A stretch of 11,705 nucleotides of DNA from JAUIBE01 sp035267185 (GCA_035267185.1 DATFLY010000003.1:1-11705); one strand, 5' to 3'. Shown: positions 1-6,765, counted from the first letter of the stretch. The notes: generated by a model not told the origin, from the sequence alone. Made by a program: numbers and translations.

Positions 1-189
1 AACGCCAACATACAGGATGTCTTTAACGAACATGGCGTGCAGATCATGTCGCCTCGATATGTCGCCGATACCAGCGAGCCAAAGCTTGTCCCGCCTTCAA
101 AGTGGTACACATCCCCGGCCAGGAAACCTGATCAACTGGAGGGGTCTGAGTCAAGTGCCAGAGGCAGTCACTCCGACTCTGGCACTTGA
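1..189 (+). CDS. C-terminus of MscS-family mechanosensitive ion channel (partial, 5' end outside window)
   Basis: Frame 1 is open from the first base to a TGA at 187-189, giving 62 residues. The start NANIQDVFNEHGVQIMSP, followed by a DxxEPK..VP..KWY pattern, is what I recognise as the end of the C-terminal domain of MscS-type channels, which gate in the inner membrane under tension and release solutes during hypo-osmotic shock. The pore and TM helices lie upstream, out of view. Recognisable family sequence stops around residue 43 (ARKP). Residues 47-62 (EGSESSARGSHSDSGT) are encoded inside the palindromic element at 141-199, which also provides the stop, so the native tail appears replaced or extended. 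The gene converges on the phosphomannomutase gene, with 14 bases between the two stop codons. Identification rests on remembered family motifs; the reading frame itself is certain. Confidence 0.75.
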   Translation, partial: NANIQDVFNEHGVQIMSPRYVADTSEPKLVPPSKWYTSPARKPDQLEGSESSARGSHSDSGT

Positions 190-199
190 CTCTGACCCC
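141..199. repeat. Palindromic REP/MITE-like element, 23-bp inverted repeat
   Basis: Arms 141-163 (begins GGGGTCTGAGTCAAGTG) and 177-199 (ends CACTTGACTCTGACCCC) are reverse complements at 22 of 23 positions, the exception being T147 against T193, around a 13-base loop (164-176). It lies between two convergent genes and overlaps the last 16 codons of the MscS-like gene. No T-tract follows the hairpin on either strand, so it does not look like a standard intrinsic terminator, though such a stem could still limit read-through. The terminal GGGGTCAGAGT word recurs at 5228-5238. I infer a dispersed, non-autonomous palindromic repeat (REP or MITE type). The pairing is certain; the family is not. 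Confidence 0.75.
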
Positions 200-203
200 A
201 TAA

Positions 204-2726
204 CTAATACGGCATATCCAGGTTTGGATTGATCGCAGCCATCTGTGCCGCAAACTCCTGCTGAATCCGCTTCAGTGCAGCCTCATCATCAGCCTCAAAG
301 CGCAACACCACCACGGGTGTTGTGTTGGATGCGCGGCACAAGCCCCAGCCATCTTCGAAATCGGCCCTTAACCCATCGATGGTGCTGACATTTGCACCCG
401 GGAACTTGGCCGTTTCCTGGAATTGAGTGATGAACTCGTGGTTTTCACCCTCGTTCATCTCGACTTTCATTTCCGGTGTGCTGACTCCGGTCGGAAGCTC
501 CTTGAGAATTTCGGTGGCTGTCCGGTCGGATTTGGAAAGGATCTCCAGCAATCGGGCTGCACCGTAGATGCCATCGTCGACACCATACCAACGCTCTTCG
601 AAGAAGAAATGACCGCTCATTTCACCGGCAAAGGGCGAGCCCAGTTCTTTCATCCTGGCCTTGATCAGTGAGTGGCCGGTTTTGTACATCACGGCCTTGC
701 CGCCTGCCTCTTCGATCGCAGTCGCCAGCTTACCTGTGCACTTGACGTCATAAATGATGGTTGCGCCTGGCACGCGTTCCAGAACATCTTTGGCCAGCAA
801 CATCATGACCCGGTCTGAATAAATGATTTCGCCTTCAGTCGTCACCACGCCCAGGCGGTCGGCATCGCCGTCAAGCGCCAGGCCAACGTCCGCGCCCATC
901 AGCTTGACCGATTCAATCAGGTCAACCAGGTTGTGCGGATCACTGGGGTCAGGGTGATGATTGGGGAAATTGCCATCTACCTCCTCGAACAGAGGCATCA
1001 CTTCTGCGCCAACCGCGCGCAGTGCTTTCGCCGCGCAGATTCCACCCACACCATTACCGCAGTCGATAACAACCTTCATCGGTTTTGAAAGCTTGATGTC
1101 GCTGGCAACGCGTGCGATGTAGTCTTCAAGGATATCCAGCCTGGTGATTTCGCCTTCACCGGTGTGCAGATCATCATCGGCAATTCGCCTGTACAGCGCC
1201 TTGATCTGGTCTCCAAACAGAGTTTCTCCGCCAATCATGACCTTGAAGCCATTGTAGGAAGGCGGATTGTGGCTTCCGGTCACCATCACGCCGGTGCCGG
1301 CGCCTTTTTCGTATGCGGCGTAATACAGCACACCGGTGGGTACGCAGCCGATATCAAGAACGTCACACCCGGTGGATGTGATGCCCCTGATCATGGCTTC
1401 TGTCAGTTCCGGCCCTGAAAGCCTGCCATCTCGAGCAACAACAACCGGCCCTGCGTCTGCATCCACGGTGGCGCTGCCGATGGATTGTCCCACCTCGTAA
1501 GCAACACCCGCATCGAGGGTTTTTCCGATTTCTCCGCGAATGTCGTAAGCACGAAAGATTGATTCCTGTAGTACCACGGCGGATGTTTCCATGTCTTTAT
1601 TCTTCCAGCGTTCAGCGAGGTCATAGCGCAAGCGCATCGGGGGCGGTTCGGCTTCGTTCTTCGAAGCAGCTGCTGATTTGGTTTCTGCGCTGCTTGTTAC
1701 GCCTTCGCCATCGGGAGGCTGTTGGGGTTTGTCAGTCTGGTCAGTCAGCCTGGCTGCTTTTTTCTTTTCTTCAATTTTGGCCTTTCTTTCAGCCTTAAGC
1801 GCCTTGGCAGCCCGTCGCTCCTCTTCCTTGGCTTCGGCCGCCGCCAGCCAGCGCTTGTTCTTTTCGTGCAAAATACGGGCAGCGCCCAACATCAACAAAC
1901 CAACGATGATGATGGTGAAAAAGCGCGCCCAGGGTAACAGTTCATTGGACTGGTGCAGCGGGACTTCAACCCGGAGCAGGGTTCCCGGAACCAGGATACG
2001 GTCAGGTTGCGCCGGGGCGAATTCAACATTGCCGGCATCTTTCAAAGGCTTGCTCGACTGGCGACCATAATCCTGGCGAAGTGCAATGTAGGATTCCGGT
2101 CCAACATCAGGATTGAAGCCATCCAGGAGTGGTGCGGCATCTGTCGAAAAGGACAGGTAGCCTTTGACTTCATCACCATCCCGAATTTCGACCAGTCCGA
2201 CCAATTGAGGCGGTTCAAGAGAATTATGAATCTGCAGGGGAGGGGTCACCCCCTGCGCTGCGATATACATCATTGAAACCAGGGTGAATCCGTTCGGGCC
2301 GAGCTCTTCAGGTACTTGCTCCTTTACGGTGCCAGGATAAACACCAACACTCCCCGAAGCGCCCAGTCGGTTTTCCAGCCACGCATCCAGCTCTTGTGCA
2401 GCTTCAGGACGTTCGAACACCGCCTGTGCCAGCGCCAGGAATTCAGGATTGGTCGATATCCCGCGGTATGGCTCAATGGCACTCAACATGTTCTCTGCCA
2501 CTTCCCGACCCGCACTGGATGCGTTTGCGGTGTTCCAGCCGGTCCAGGTGTCCCAGGCCTTGACCAGGATCGCCACGAAAATCAGAAGCACCCCGACCAG
2601 GCCCAGAATTGAAATCATCCGGGGGTCTGCAGAAGGTTTCTCCGCCGAATCGAGAAAATTCTTCAGGATTCCTTTGACGTCGAACTTACCCGGGTTCAGC
2701 TTTTCCTTGAGATCTTTGTTGTCCAT
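204..2726 (-). CDS. algC: Phosphomannomutase/phosphoglucomutase with N-terminal membrane and periplasmic module (AlgC type)
   Basis: 840 residues. The C-terminal ~460 residues are a complete alpha-D-phosphohexomutase interconverting mannose-6-P/1-P and glucose-6-P/1-P for GDP-mannose, LPS and exopolysaccharide precursors. Visible motifs are AYDIRG (393-398), the phosphoserine loop TGSHNP (S485), the metal loop DGDADR (619-624), the sugar loop GEMSGH (701-706) and the phosphate loop RASNTTP (798-804). Ahead of it are a first TM helix (~37-56), a ~200-residue probably periplasmic domain, a second TM helix (~266-285) and a charged Lys/Glu/Ala-rich coiled stretch (~286-326). Classical Pseudomonas AlgC is about 463 residues, so the front half is an extension, which I recall from other gammaproteobacterial homologues. 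The ATG at 2726 was chosen because AGGA lies upstream and the longer reading runs through the end of dut. The gene is 19 bases after dut, probably in one operon. The function of the membrane module is unknown to me. Confidence 0.93.
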   Translation of the reverse strand: MDNKDLKEKLNPGKFDVKGILKNFLDSAEKPSADPRMISILGLVGVLLIFVAILVKAWDTWTGWNTANASSAGREVAENMLSAIEPYRGISTNPEFLALAQAVFERPEAAQELDAWLENRLGASGSVGVYPGTVKEQVPEELGPNGFTLVSMMYIAAQGVTPPLQIHNSLEPPQLVGLVEIRDGDEVKGYLSFSTDAAPLLDGFNPDVGPESYIALRQDYGRQSSKPLKDAGNVEFAPAQPDRILVPGTLLRVEVPLHQSNELLPWARFFTIIIVGLLMLGAARILHEKNKRWLAAAEAKEEERRAAKALKAERKAKIEEKKKAARLTDQTDKPQQPPDGEGVTSSAETKSAAASKNEAEPPPMRLRYDLAERWKNKDMETSAVVLQESIFRAYDIRGEIGKTLDAGVAYEVGQSIGSATVDADAGPVVVARDGRLSGPELTEAMIRGITSTGCDVLDIGCVPTGVLYYAAYEKGAGTGVMVTGSHNPPSYNGFKVMIGGETLFGDQIKALYRRIADDDLHTGEGEITRLDILEDYIARVASDIKLSKPMKVVIDCGNGVGGICAAKALRAVGAEVMPLFEEVDGNFPNHHPDPSDPHNLVDLIESVKLMGADVGLALDGDADRLGVVTTEGEIIYSDRVMMLLAKDVLERVPGATIIYDVKCTGKLATAIEEAGGKAVMYKTGHSLIKARMKELGSPFAGEMSGHFFFEERWYGVDDGIYGAARLLEILSKSDRTATEILKELPTGVSTPEMKVEMNEGENHEFITQFQETAKFPGANVSTIDGLRADFEDGWGLCRASNTTPVVVLRFEADDEAALKRIQQEFAAQMAAINPNLDMPY
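1590..1606 (-). promoter_or_regulatory. Possible internal ribosome binding site and start codon for a soluble mutase isoform
   Basis: An in-frame ATG (1592-1590, residue M379) is preceded by GGAAG (1606-1602) with 9 bases between, a better-placed Shine-Dalgarno than that of the full-length start. Initiation here would give 462 residues starting METSAVVLQESIFRAYDIRG, almost exactly the extent of the 463-residue soluble Pseudomonas AlgC. Whether it is used is inference. Confidence 0.35.
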
Positions 2727-2745
2727 TGACTTTATGCTTCCTGCT

Positions 2746-3207
2746 TCAGTCGTGGCCGGTATGACCAAATCCGCCAGCGCCCCGCTCGGAGGCGTCAAAT
2801 TCATCAACCACTTCCCACTGCGCCTGCACAACCGGCACGATCACCAACTGCGCGATTCTGGCCCCCGGGGCTATCTCGAATGGCTCATCCGAGCGATTCC
2901 AGCAAGAGACAAAAACCTGCCCCTGGTAATCGCTGTCGATCAGGCCAACCAGGTTACCCAGAACAATCCCGTGCTTGTGTCCGAGACCTGAACGCGGCAA
3001 CAAAACGGCCGCCAACCCGGGGTCTGCGACATGCATTGCAAACCCAAGGGGGATTAACGAGGTTTCACCAGGCGATATGGTGACCGTCTCATGCACACAG
3101 GCGCGCACATCCATTCCTGCCGAGCCATCGGTGGCATAAGCCGGTAGCGGAATATCCTTACCCAGTCGCGGGTCGAGTGTTTTGATCTGAATCGTGTTCA
3201 ACGCCAA
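2746..3207 (-). CDS. dut: Deoxyuridine 5'-triphosphate nucleotidohydrolase (dUTPase)
   Basis: 153 residues, the normal length for a trimeric all-beta dUTPase, which hydrolyses dUTP to dUMP and pyrophosphate, keeping uracil out of DNA and feeding dTMP synthesis. All five family motifs are visible: AGMDVRA (30-36), PRSGLGHKHG (71-80), GLIDSDYQG (88-96, with catalytic D91), RIAQLVIVP (117-125) and the Gly-rich C-terminal lid RGAGGFGHTG (142-151). The start is a TTG at 3207: no ATG or GTG is available near the expected N-terminus, an in-frame TAA lies four codons upstream, and AAGGG stands about 6 bases before the TTG. A second in-frame TTG two codons later is the only close alternative. The gene begins 50 bases inside the 3' end of coaBC, implying translational coupling, and is followed by algC after 19 bases. 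Confidence 0.96.
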   Translation of the reverse strand: MALNTIQIKTLDPRLGKDIPLPAYATDGSAGMDVRACVHETVTISPGETSLIPLGFAMHVADPGLAAVLLPRSGLGHKHGIVLGNLVGLIDSDYQGQVFVSCWNRSDEPFEIAPGARIAQLVIVPVVQAQWEVVDEFDASERGAGGFGHTGHD

Positions 3208-4450
3208 CGCGTCCCTTTAATTGGTGGGCGACCTCTTCAATCAGAAGAGTTGCCAGCCTGGCTTTGCTGCCCGATCCGAGATTCCGCTCATCGACATCGG
3301 CAGAATTATTGTCAGCCGGGTTCGCAATGAGCAAAAATATTTCATTTTCATCGCCCGCAAAACCGGTACCGGCTTTGCCAACACGATTGGCCGCAATCAT
3401 ATCAAGGCCTTTACGTAAAAGCTTGTCACGGGCGTACTCCAACACATCATGGGTTTCGGCCGCAAAACCCACTGTGAACGGACGATTCTCAAGACTGGCC
3501 ACCTTAGCAATGATGTCTTTGGTGGCAACCAGCTCGACTCGCTGGCGGGGAAGCCCTTTCTTCATCTTGCCTTCTGCCACCGATGCCGGCGTATAGTCGG
3601 CAACAGCCGCCACCCCGATAAAAACGTCTGCATCCGACACCCGGTCAAGAACCGCATCAAACATCTGGGCCGCGCTGCGAACATTGACACGTTCGATTCC
3701 GGCTGGTGTGTCCAGGTCGCACGGGCCAGCGACCAGTGTCACTTGTGCTCCGGCGGCACGTGCGGCTTTGGCCACTGCAAAACCCATCTTTCCTGACGAA
3801 CGATTGCCAATAAACCTGACGGGGTCGACATCTTCTATGGTCGGTCCGGCTGTCACCAATACGTGCCGGCCCGCAAGAGCAGGTTCCGGGCTGCCACCGA
3901 TGGCTGCAACGATTTCAGCGGGCTCCAACATTCTGCCCTCTCCAACATCCCCGCAGGCCTGATCACCTGACCCCGGCCCAAGAATGGTGACACCCCGTTC
4001 ACGGATGATTTCTACATTCCTGCCTGTTGCAGGGTTGGACCACATTGCCTGGTTCATGGCAGGCGCGACAGCGATAGTTGCCTTCGAAGCAAGACACAGG
4101 GTGCTGAGCAGATCTGATGCCTGGCCATAGGCAAGCCGCGATATGAAATTTGCTGTGGCCGGTGCCACCACGATCTGGTCTGCCCAACGCGCCAGTTCGA
4201 TATGGCCCATGCCCGCTTCAGCAACTTCATCGAGCAGTTTAGTATGAACCCGGTGACCGGAAACGGCCTGAAAAGTGAGCGGTGTGACGAATGCCTGGGC
4301 ACCGTCGGTCATCACGACCCGAACGTCAGCACCAGCATCACGCAAGCGCCTGACCAGGTCTGGTGACTTGTAGGCTGCGATTCCACCGGTCACCCCCAAC
4401 AAAATCCGCTGGCCATCGATTGAACGCAATTGTGTCGTGTCTTCAGTCAT
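3158..4450 (-). CDS. coaBC: Bifunctional phosphopantothenoylcysteine decarboxylase / phosphopantothenate-cysteine ligase
   Basis: 430 residues; two steps of coenzyme A synthesis in the cytosol. The N-terminal CoaC half is an FMN flavoprotein: GVTGGIAAYKSPDLVRRL near the N-terminus, catalytic His in MGHI (H83), PAMNQAMW (130-137, substrate-clamp N133) and the flap cysteine in ACGDVGEGRM (C166). The C-terminal CoaB half activates 4'-phosphopantothenate with CTP and joins cysteine: LVTAGPTIEDVDPVRFIGN, then SSGKMG (N216 in the acyl-cytidylate site), AAVADYTP (281-288) and KMKK (295-298). The C-terminal ~20 residues are charged and unlike the family; their codons overlap the 5' end of dut by 50 bases. 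The start at 4450 has no obvious Shine-Dalgarno, but the next Met (M47) would delete the flavin motif. It is first in the coaBC-dut-algC run and divergent from radC, 100 bases away. Confidence 0.96.
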   Translation of the reverse strand: MTEDTTQLRSIDGQRILLGVTGGIAAYKSPDLVRRLRDAGADVRVVMTDGAQAFVTPLTFQAVSGHRVHTKLLDEVAEAGMGHIELARWADQIVVAPATANFISRLAYGQASDLLSTLCLASKATIAVAPAMNQAMWSNPATGRNVEIIRERGVTILGPGSGDQACGDVGEGRMLEPAEIVAAIGGSPEPALAGRHVLVTAGPTIEDVDPVRFIGNRSSGKMGFAVAKAARAAGAQVTLVAGPCDLDTPAGIERVNVRSAAQMFDAVLDRVSDADVFIGVAAVADYTPASVAEGKMKKGLPRQRVELVATKDIIAKVASLENRPFTVGFAAETHDVLEYARDKLLRKGLDMIAANRVGKAGTGFAGDENEIFLLIANPADNNSADVDERNLGSGSKARLATLLIEEVAHQLKGRVGVEHDSDQNTRPATG

Positions 4451-4550
4451 ATCGCGCGGTTCATTACTTTTCAGGTCAATAGCTTACATGCTGTGAGGGC
4501 GATTTTCTCTATAAGACACATGTGCCTGAACCTCATGATTACAAGCAGCC

Positions 4551-5228
4551 ATGCCGACGAACCTGATCTCCTGCCAGACTGAACTGCCCCGCGAAAAACT
4601 TTCCCGGGGCGGAGCCAAGATTCTGTCAGATGCGGAACTGCTCGCCATTCTGCTGGGATCAGGTGGCCGGGACCTGCCCGTTATGCAGCTTTCTCACGCA
4701 CTGTTAACGGACCTGGGGGGTCTCAGGGGTCTTTTCCGCTCGGGATTTGACACACTGCTGGCACAGCCAGGGCTGGGCCCGGCTAAAGCGGCCCAATTGA
4801 TAGCCGTCATCGAGCTGGCACAGCGCCACCTGTTTGAAGTGGTCAAACGCAGCCCGGCTTTGCAAAACCCGGCAGATACACAGCGCTATCTCAAAAGCGC
4901 GCTCAGAGATAAGCCCAATGAGGTCTTTGCCTGCCTGTTCCTGGACTCACGGCATCGCGTGATCGCCTTTGAAGAATTGTTCCAGGGCACCATCGACGGC
5001 GCCACCGTATATCCGCGCGTGGTTGCGGAGAGGGCACTGGAGCTTGGAGCGGCAGCACTGATCGTGGCGCACAACCACCCTTCCGGCGTGTGTGAACCCA
5101 GCATGGCCGATCAGGCCATCACCCGGCGATTGAAGGAGGCCCTTGATCTCCTGGATATTCGACTACTGGACCATTTCGTTGTGGGCGAGGGCATGCCAGT
5201 ATCGATGGCCGCCAGGGGGATGGTGTAG
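4551..5228 (+). CDS. radC: RadC family JAMM/MPN+ protein
   Basis: 225 residues, the usual RadC length. The N-terminal part carries the PREKL..GA..LSDAELLAILL signature (13-35) and a helix-hairpin-helix-like PGLGPAKAAQL (73-83). The C-terminal part is a JAB1/MPN/Mov34 metallo-domain with zinc ligands in HNHPSG (H174, H176) and the aspartate 11 residues on (D187), plus an upstream Glu near 141-142. RadC was named for a DNA-repair phenotype later attributed to another gene; its biochemical role remains uncertain, so the name describes the family only. The ATG at 4551 has only a weak AAGCAG upstream, but no in-frame alternative start lies in the short leader. It is divergent from coaBC, the same neighbourhood as in Pseudomonas and E. 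coli. The stop TAG overlaps a GGGGTCAGAGT word. Confidence 0.94.
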   Translation: MPTNLISCQTELPREKLSRGGAKILSDAELLAILLGSGGRDLPVMQLSHALLTDLGGLRGLFRSGFDTLLAQPGLGPAKAAQLIAVIELAQRHLFEVVKRSPALQNPADTQRYLKSALRDKPNEVFACLFLDSRHRVIAFEELFQGTIDGATVYPRVVAERALELGAAALIVAHNHPSGVCEPSMADQAITRRLKEALDLLDIRLLDHFVVGEGMPVSMAARGMV

Positions 5229-5238
5229 GGGTCAGAGT
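5228..5238. repeat. Possible remnant end of the 141-199 palindromic element
   Basis: GGGGTCAGAGT starts at the last base of the radC stop codon and is identical to the outer 11 bases of the right arm of the 141-199 element read on the other strand. No matching second arm is found in the short gap before the next gene. An 11-base match could be chance, but its position at the end of a gene, like the first copy, suggests a remnant. Confidence 0.3.
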
Positions 5239-5257
5239 TTTTGTTCGGCCCGGACGG

Positions 5258-6004
5258 CTAGTCAACTTCCCAGTTGATCGATCCTTTCAATGGCTCGTCG
5301 ATACCGGACTCCAGCAGGTCCACCAGTTCAGAGCGCTGCATCTTTGGCGCGCTCTGAAAAATAAACCTGACCTTGCCTTTCTTGGGATATTTTTTTTCAC
5401 TCAGGATGCGAGAGTTGAGCTGTTCCAATAATGACCGGTAGGCTTTTGCGGCATTGGTCACGTCCTCGGAGGCCAACGCCTGAATGTCAATTTGATAAGT
5501 CATTCGTCCATCCAGGACGTAAATCAGCCCGTAACCAAACAGCGTTGCCAGAACTGCGACATTCTGTAGTTCCAACCCACAGGAAAGGCCAATCAGGGTC
5601 ACGTAAATCACTCGTCCGGTAAGACTCGTAGAGCGCATGGCTGTCCGGAAGCGAATCAATCCACCAATACCAAACAGCACAAACCCGACCACCAGTCCGT
5701 ACTTGACCACAAGAATGCCGATGATCGCCCCGATCACGGCATACATGATGAATATCTGTGGTGCTTCGATCTCTTCCGGAGTGTCCGCCGTCAGTGTGTG
5801 CTTGGGGTGATAGGCAATTGCACCTCCAAGTAATGCCGCGAGACCCAAAGTCAGAAACGCCTGAACTAAAAAGCCCACATCGGTAAATCCACGCCAGCCT
5901 TCGCCCACAGCGTTGATCTCCTGAAATACGAAATCACTCGACTGTTGCGCAAATGCTGTCGATGAAACGAAAACTGCTACGGTGGCAACCCAGAAAAGTC
6001 TCAT
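5258..6004 (-). CDS. Inner-membrane protein, MgtC/DUF4956-like, with signal peptide
   Basis: 248 residues. The N-terminus has a signal-peptide shape (hydrophobic core, then a probable cut in STAFA-QQSS after residue 19). About four hydrophobic segments follow (~42-64, 84-102, 104-116, 131-165). The stretch FGIGGLIRFRTAMRSTSLTG (111-130), then IGLSCGLE, resembles the RFRT...GLACG core that I associate with DUF4956 and, more distantly, MgtC-type proteins. The soluble tail (~168-248) alternates strand- and helix-like segments and could be a small ferredoxin/ACT-like domain, as in MgtC. Substrate and role are unknown; phosphate- or Mg-related functions of relatives should not be assumed. The ATG at 6004 has AAGG 9 bases upstream and overlaps a stop as TAATG, suggesting coupling to a micro-ORF. 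It converges on radC with 29 bases between; I see no terminator there. Confidence 0.75.
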   Translation of the reverse strand: MRLFWVATVAVFVSSTAFAQQSSDFVFQEINAVGEGWRGFTDVGFLVQAFLTLGLAALLGGAIAYHPKHTLTADTPEEIEAPQIFIMYAVIGAIIGILVVKYGLVVGFVLFGIGGLIRFRTAMRSTSLTGRVIYVTLIGLSCGLELQNVAVLATLFGYGLIYVLDGRMTYQIDIQALASEDVTNAAKAYRSLLEQLNSRILSEKKYPKKGKVRFIFQSAPKMQRSELVDLLESGIDEPLKGSINWEVD

Positions 6005-6075
6005 TACTCTGCCTTGAGCCAGGGGTTTTTATCCCAGTAATAACTGCACAGGGTAGTCTGAATCTTGTGAGACAT
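6004..6075 (-). CDS. Possible 23-residue micro-ORF translationally coupled to the membrane protein
   Basis: Reading MSHKIQTTLCSYYWDKNPWL then KAE, ending in TAA whose last A is the first base of the ATG of the membrane-protein gene (TAATG). The frame stays open upstream to a stop at 6199-6201, so a longer form from TTG 6156 (50 residues) is possible. No Shine-Dalgarno is clear for either start. No gene occupies the opposite strand here, so it is not a shadow. I recognise no family. It could be a leader peptide, a small subunit or chance; the TAATG junction is the main argument for translation. Confidence 0.3.
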   Translation of the reverse strand: MSHKIQTTLCSYYWDKNPWLKAE

Positions 6076-6181
6076 ATTTTTTAAGGCCCGGGAACGTGTG
6101 GCTTCATCATGCCAGAGCGCGATCCAATGTAGTAGTCTTCCGCAGGTTTGGCTCAACCTGGATCGAAATCCATGGCAGGCC

Positions 6182-6210
6182 TTGCGTGACGGGAAAACTT
6201 AGGGTATAAA
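6182..6210 (+). promoter_or_regulatory. Probable sigma-70 promoter of rpmB-rpmG
   Basis: A -35 TTGCGT (6182-6187) and a -10 TATAAA (6205-6210) are separated by exactly 17 bases. This predicts a start near 6217 and a leader of about 35 bases to the rpmB ATG. The -10 matches consensus at 5 of 6 positions, the -35 at 3. The strong -10 and its place just ahead of a ribosomal-protein operon support it. Confidence 0.6.
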
Positions 6211-6251
6211 GTGCGGCTGCATTTTACTAATTGAAATTCGGGAACAGTCCC

Positions 6252-6488
6252 ATGTCACGAGTATGTCAGGTCACCGGGAAAAAACCTCAATCCGGTAATC
6301 ATGTGTCTCACTCCAATGTGAAGACACGTCGCCGCTTTTTGCCCAACTTGCACAGCCACCGTTTCTGGGTGGAAAGCGAGAATCGTTGGGTGAAACTGCG
6401 TGTTTCAACCAAGGGTCTTCGCATCATCGACAAGAAAGGCATAGACTCAGTGCTCGCAGATTTGCGATCACGCGGCGAACGCGTTTAA
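6252..6488 (+). CDS. rpmB: 50S ribosomal protein L28
   Basis: 78 residues, as in E. coli, with MSRVCQVTGKKPQSGNHVSH at the start and the nearly invariant RRFLPNLHSHRFWVES block in the middle. L28 binds 23S rRNA on the large subunit. An in-frame ATG-less extension from a TTG at 6231 is rejected because the family begins MSRVCQ at the ATG 6252. The Shine-Dalgarno (GGGAA) is modest. Nearly all L28 family positions are intact. It is followed after 12 bases by rpmG; the two share the promoter at 6182-6210 and the terminator at 6688-6714. Confidence 0.98.
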   Translation: MSRVCQVTGKKPQSGNHVSHSNVKTRRRFLPNLHSHRFWVESENRWVKLRVSTKGLRIIDKKGIDSVLADLRSRGERV

Positions 6489-6500
6489 GGAGCGGGAACA

Positions 6501-6668
6501 ATGGCCAAAAGTTCAAGAGACAAGATTCGACTCGTTTCCTCAGCAGGAACCGGGCACTTCTACACCACCGATAAAAACAAAAAAAACACACCGGAAAAGA
6601 TGGAGATCAAGAAATACGATCCCGTCGTCCGCAAGCACGTGATGTACAAGGAAGCCAAAATCAAGTAA
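6501..6668 (+). CDS. rpmG: 50S ribosomal protein L33
   Basis: 55 residues starting MAKSSRDKIRLVSSAGTGHF and ending VMYKEAKIK, matching the standard 55-residue L33 of gammaproteobacteria. It has no CxxC pair, so it is the zinc-independent (C-minus) form. A strong Shine-Dalgarno AAGGAG (6487-6492) lies about 8 bases before the ATG and overlaps the rpmB stop codon, so translation of L28 and L33 is probably linked. The gene ends 19 bases before the terminator stem. Confidence 0.98.
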   Translation: MAKSSRDKIRLVSSAGTGHFYTTDKNKKNTPEKMEIKKYDPVVRKHVMYKEAKIK

Positions 6669-6687
6669 ATCGATTTTGAAGCGCCGC

Positions 6688-6714
6688 AAAACCCGCCTGC
6701 GTGGCGGGTTTTTT
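6688..6714 (+). terminator. Intrinsic terminator of rpmB-rpmG
   Basis: AAAACCCGCC (6688-6697) pairs perfectly with GGCGGGTTTT (6703-6712) around the 5-base loop TGCGT, and the stem runs into a T6 tract (6709-6714). It stands 19 bases after the rpmG stop and separates the ribosomal operon from mutM. Confidence 0.92.
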
Positions 6715-6740
6715 GTATCCGCTCCGGTCACATGTAAGAT
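6713..6740 (+). promoter_or_regulatory. Possible promoter of mutM
   Basis: TTGTAT (6713-6718) and TAAGAT (6735-6740, preceded by TG) are 16 bases apart, just downstream of the rpmG terminator and 25 bases before the mutM ATG. Since the terminator should block most read-through, mutM needs its own promoter, and this is the best candidate I see. Confidence 0.4.
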
Positions 6741-6765
6741 CGGCAGGTGATTAGAGACTCTTTCA

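Noticed and set aside
1678..2070. 130-codon plus-strand ORF opposite the phosphomannomutase gene
   Set aside because: Antisense to the membrane/linker part of a clearly coding gene; its Ser/Arg/Phe-rich composition is typical of a shadow frame and it has no recognisable motif.
2234..2256. GCAGGG...CCCTGC palindrome
   Set aside because: Lies inside the phosphomannomutase coding sequence (region AAQGVTPPLQ); short, and explained by codon content.
4451..4550. Divergent promoters between coaBC and radC (TATAAG at 4510-4515)
   Set aside because: A -10-like word is present for radC but no credible -35 at suitable spacing; for coaBC no convincing pair. Promoters must exist here but I cannot place them.
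5239..5257. Small GTTCG/CGGAC hairpin in the radC / membrane-protein gap, considered as terminator
   Set aside because: Only a 5-bp stem including a wobble pair, no T-tract after it on either strand.
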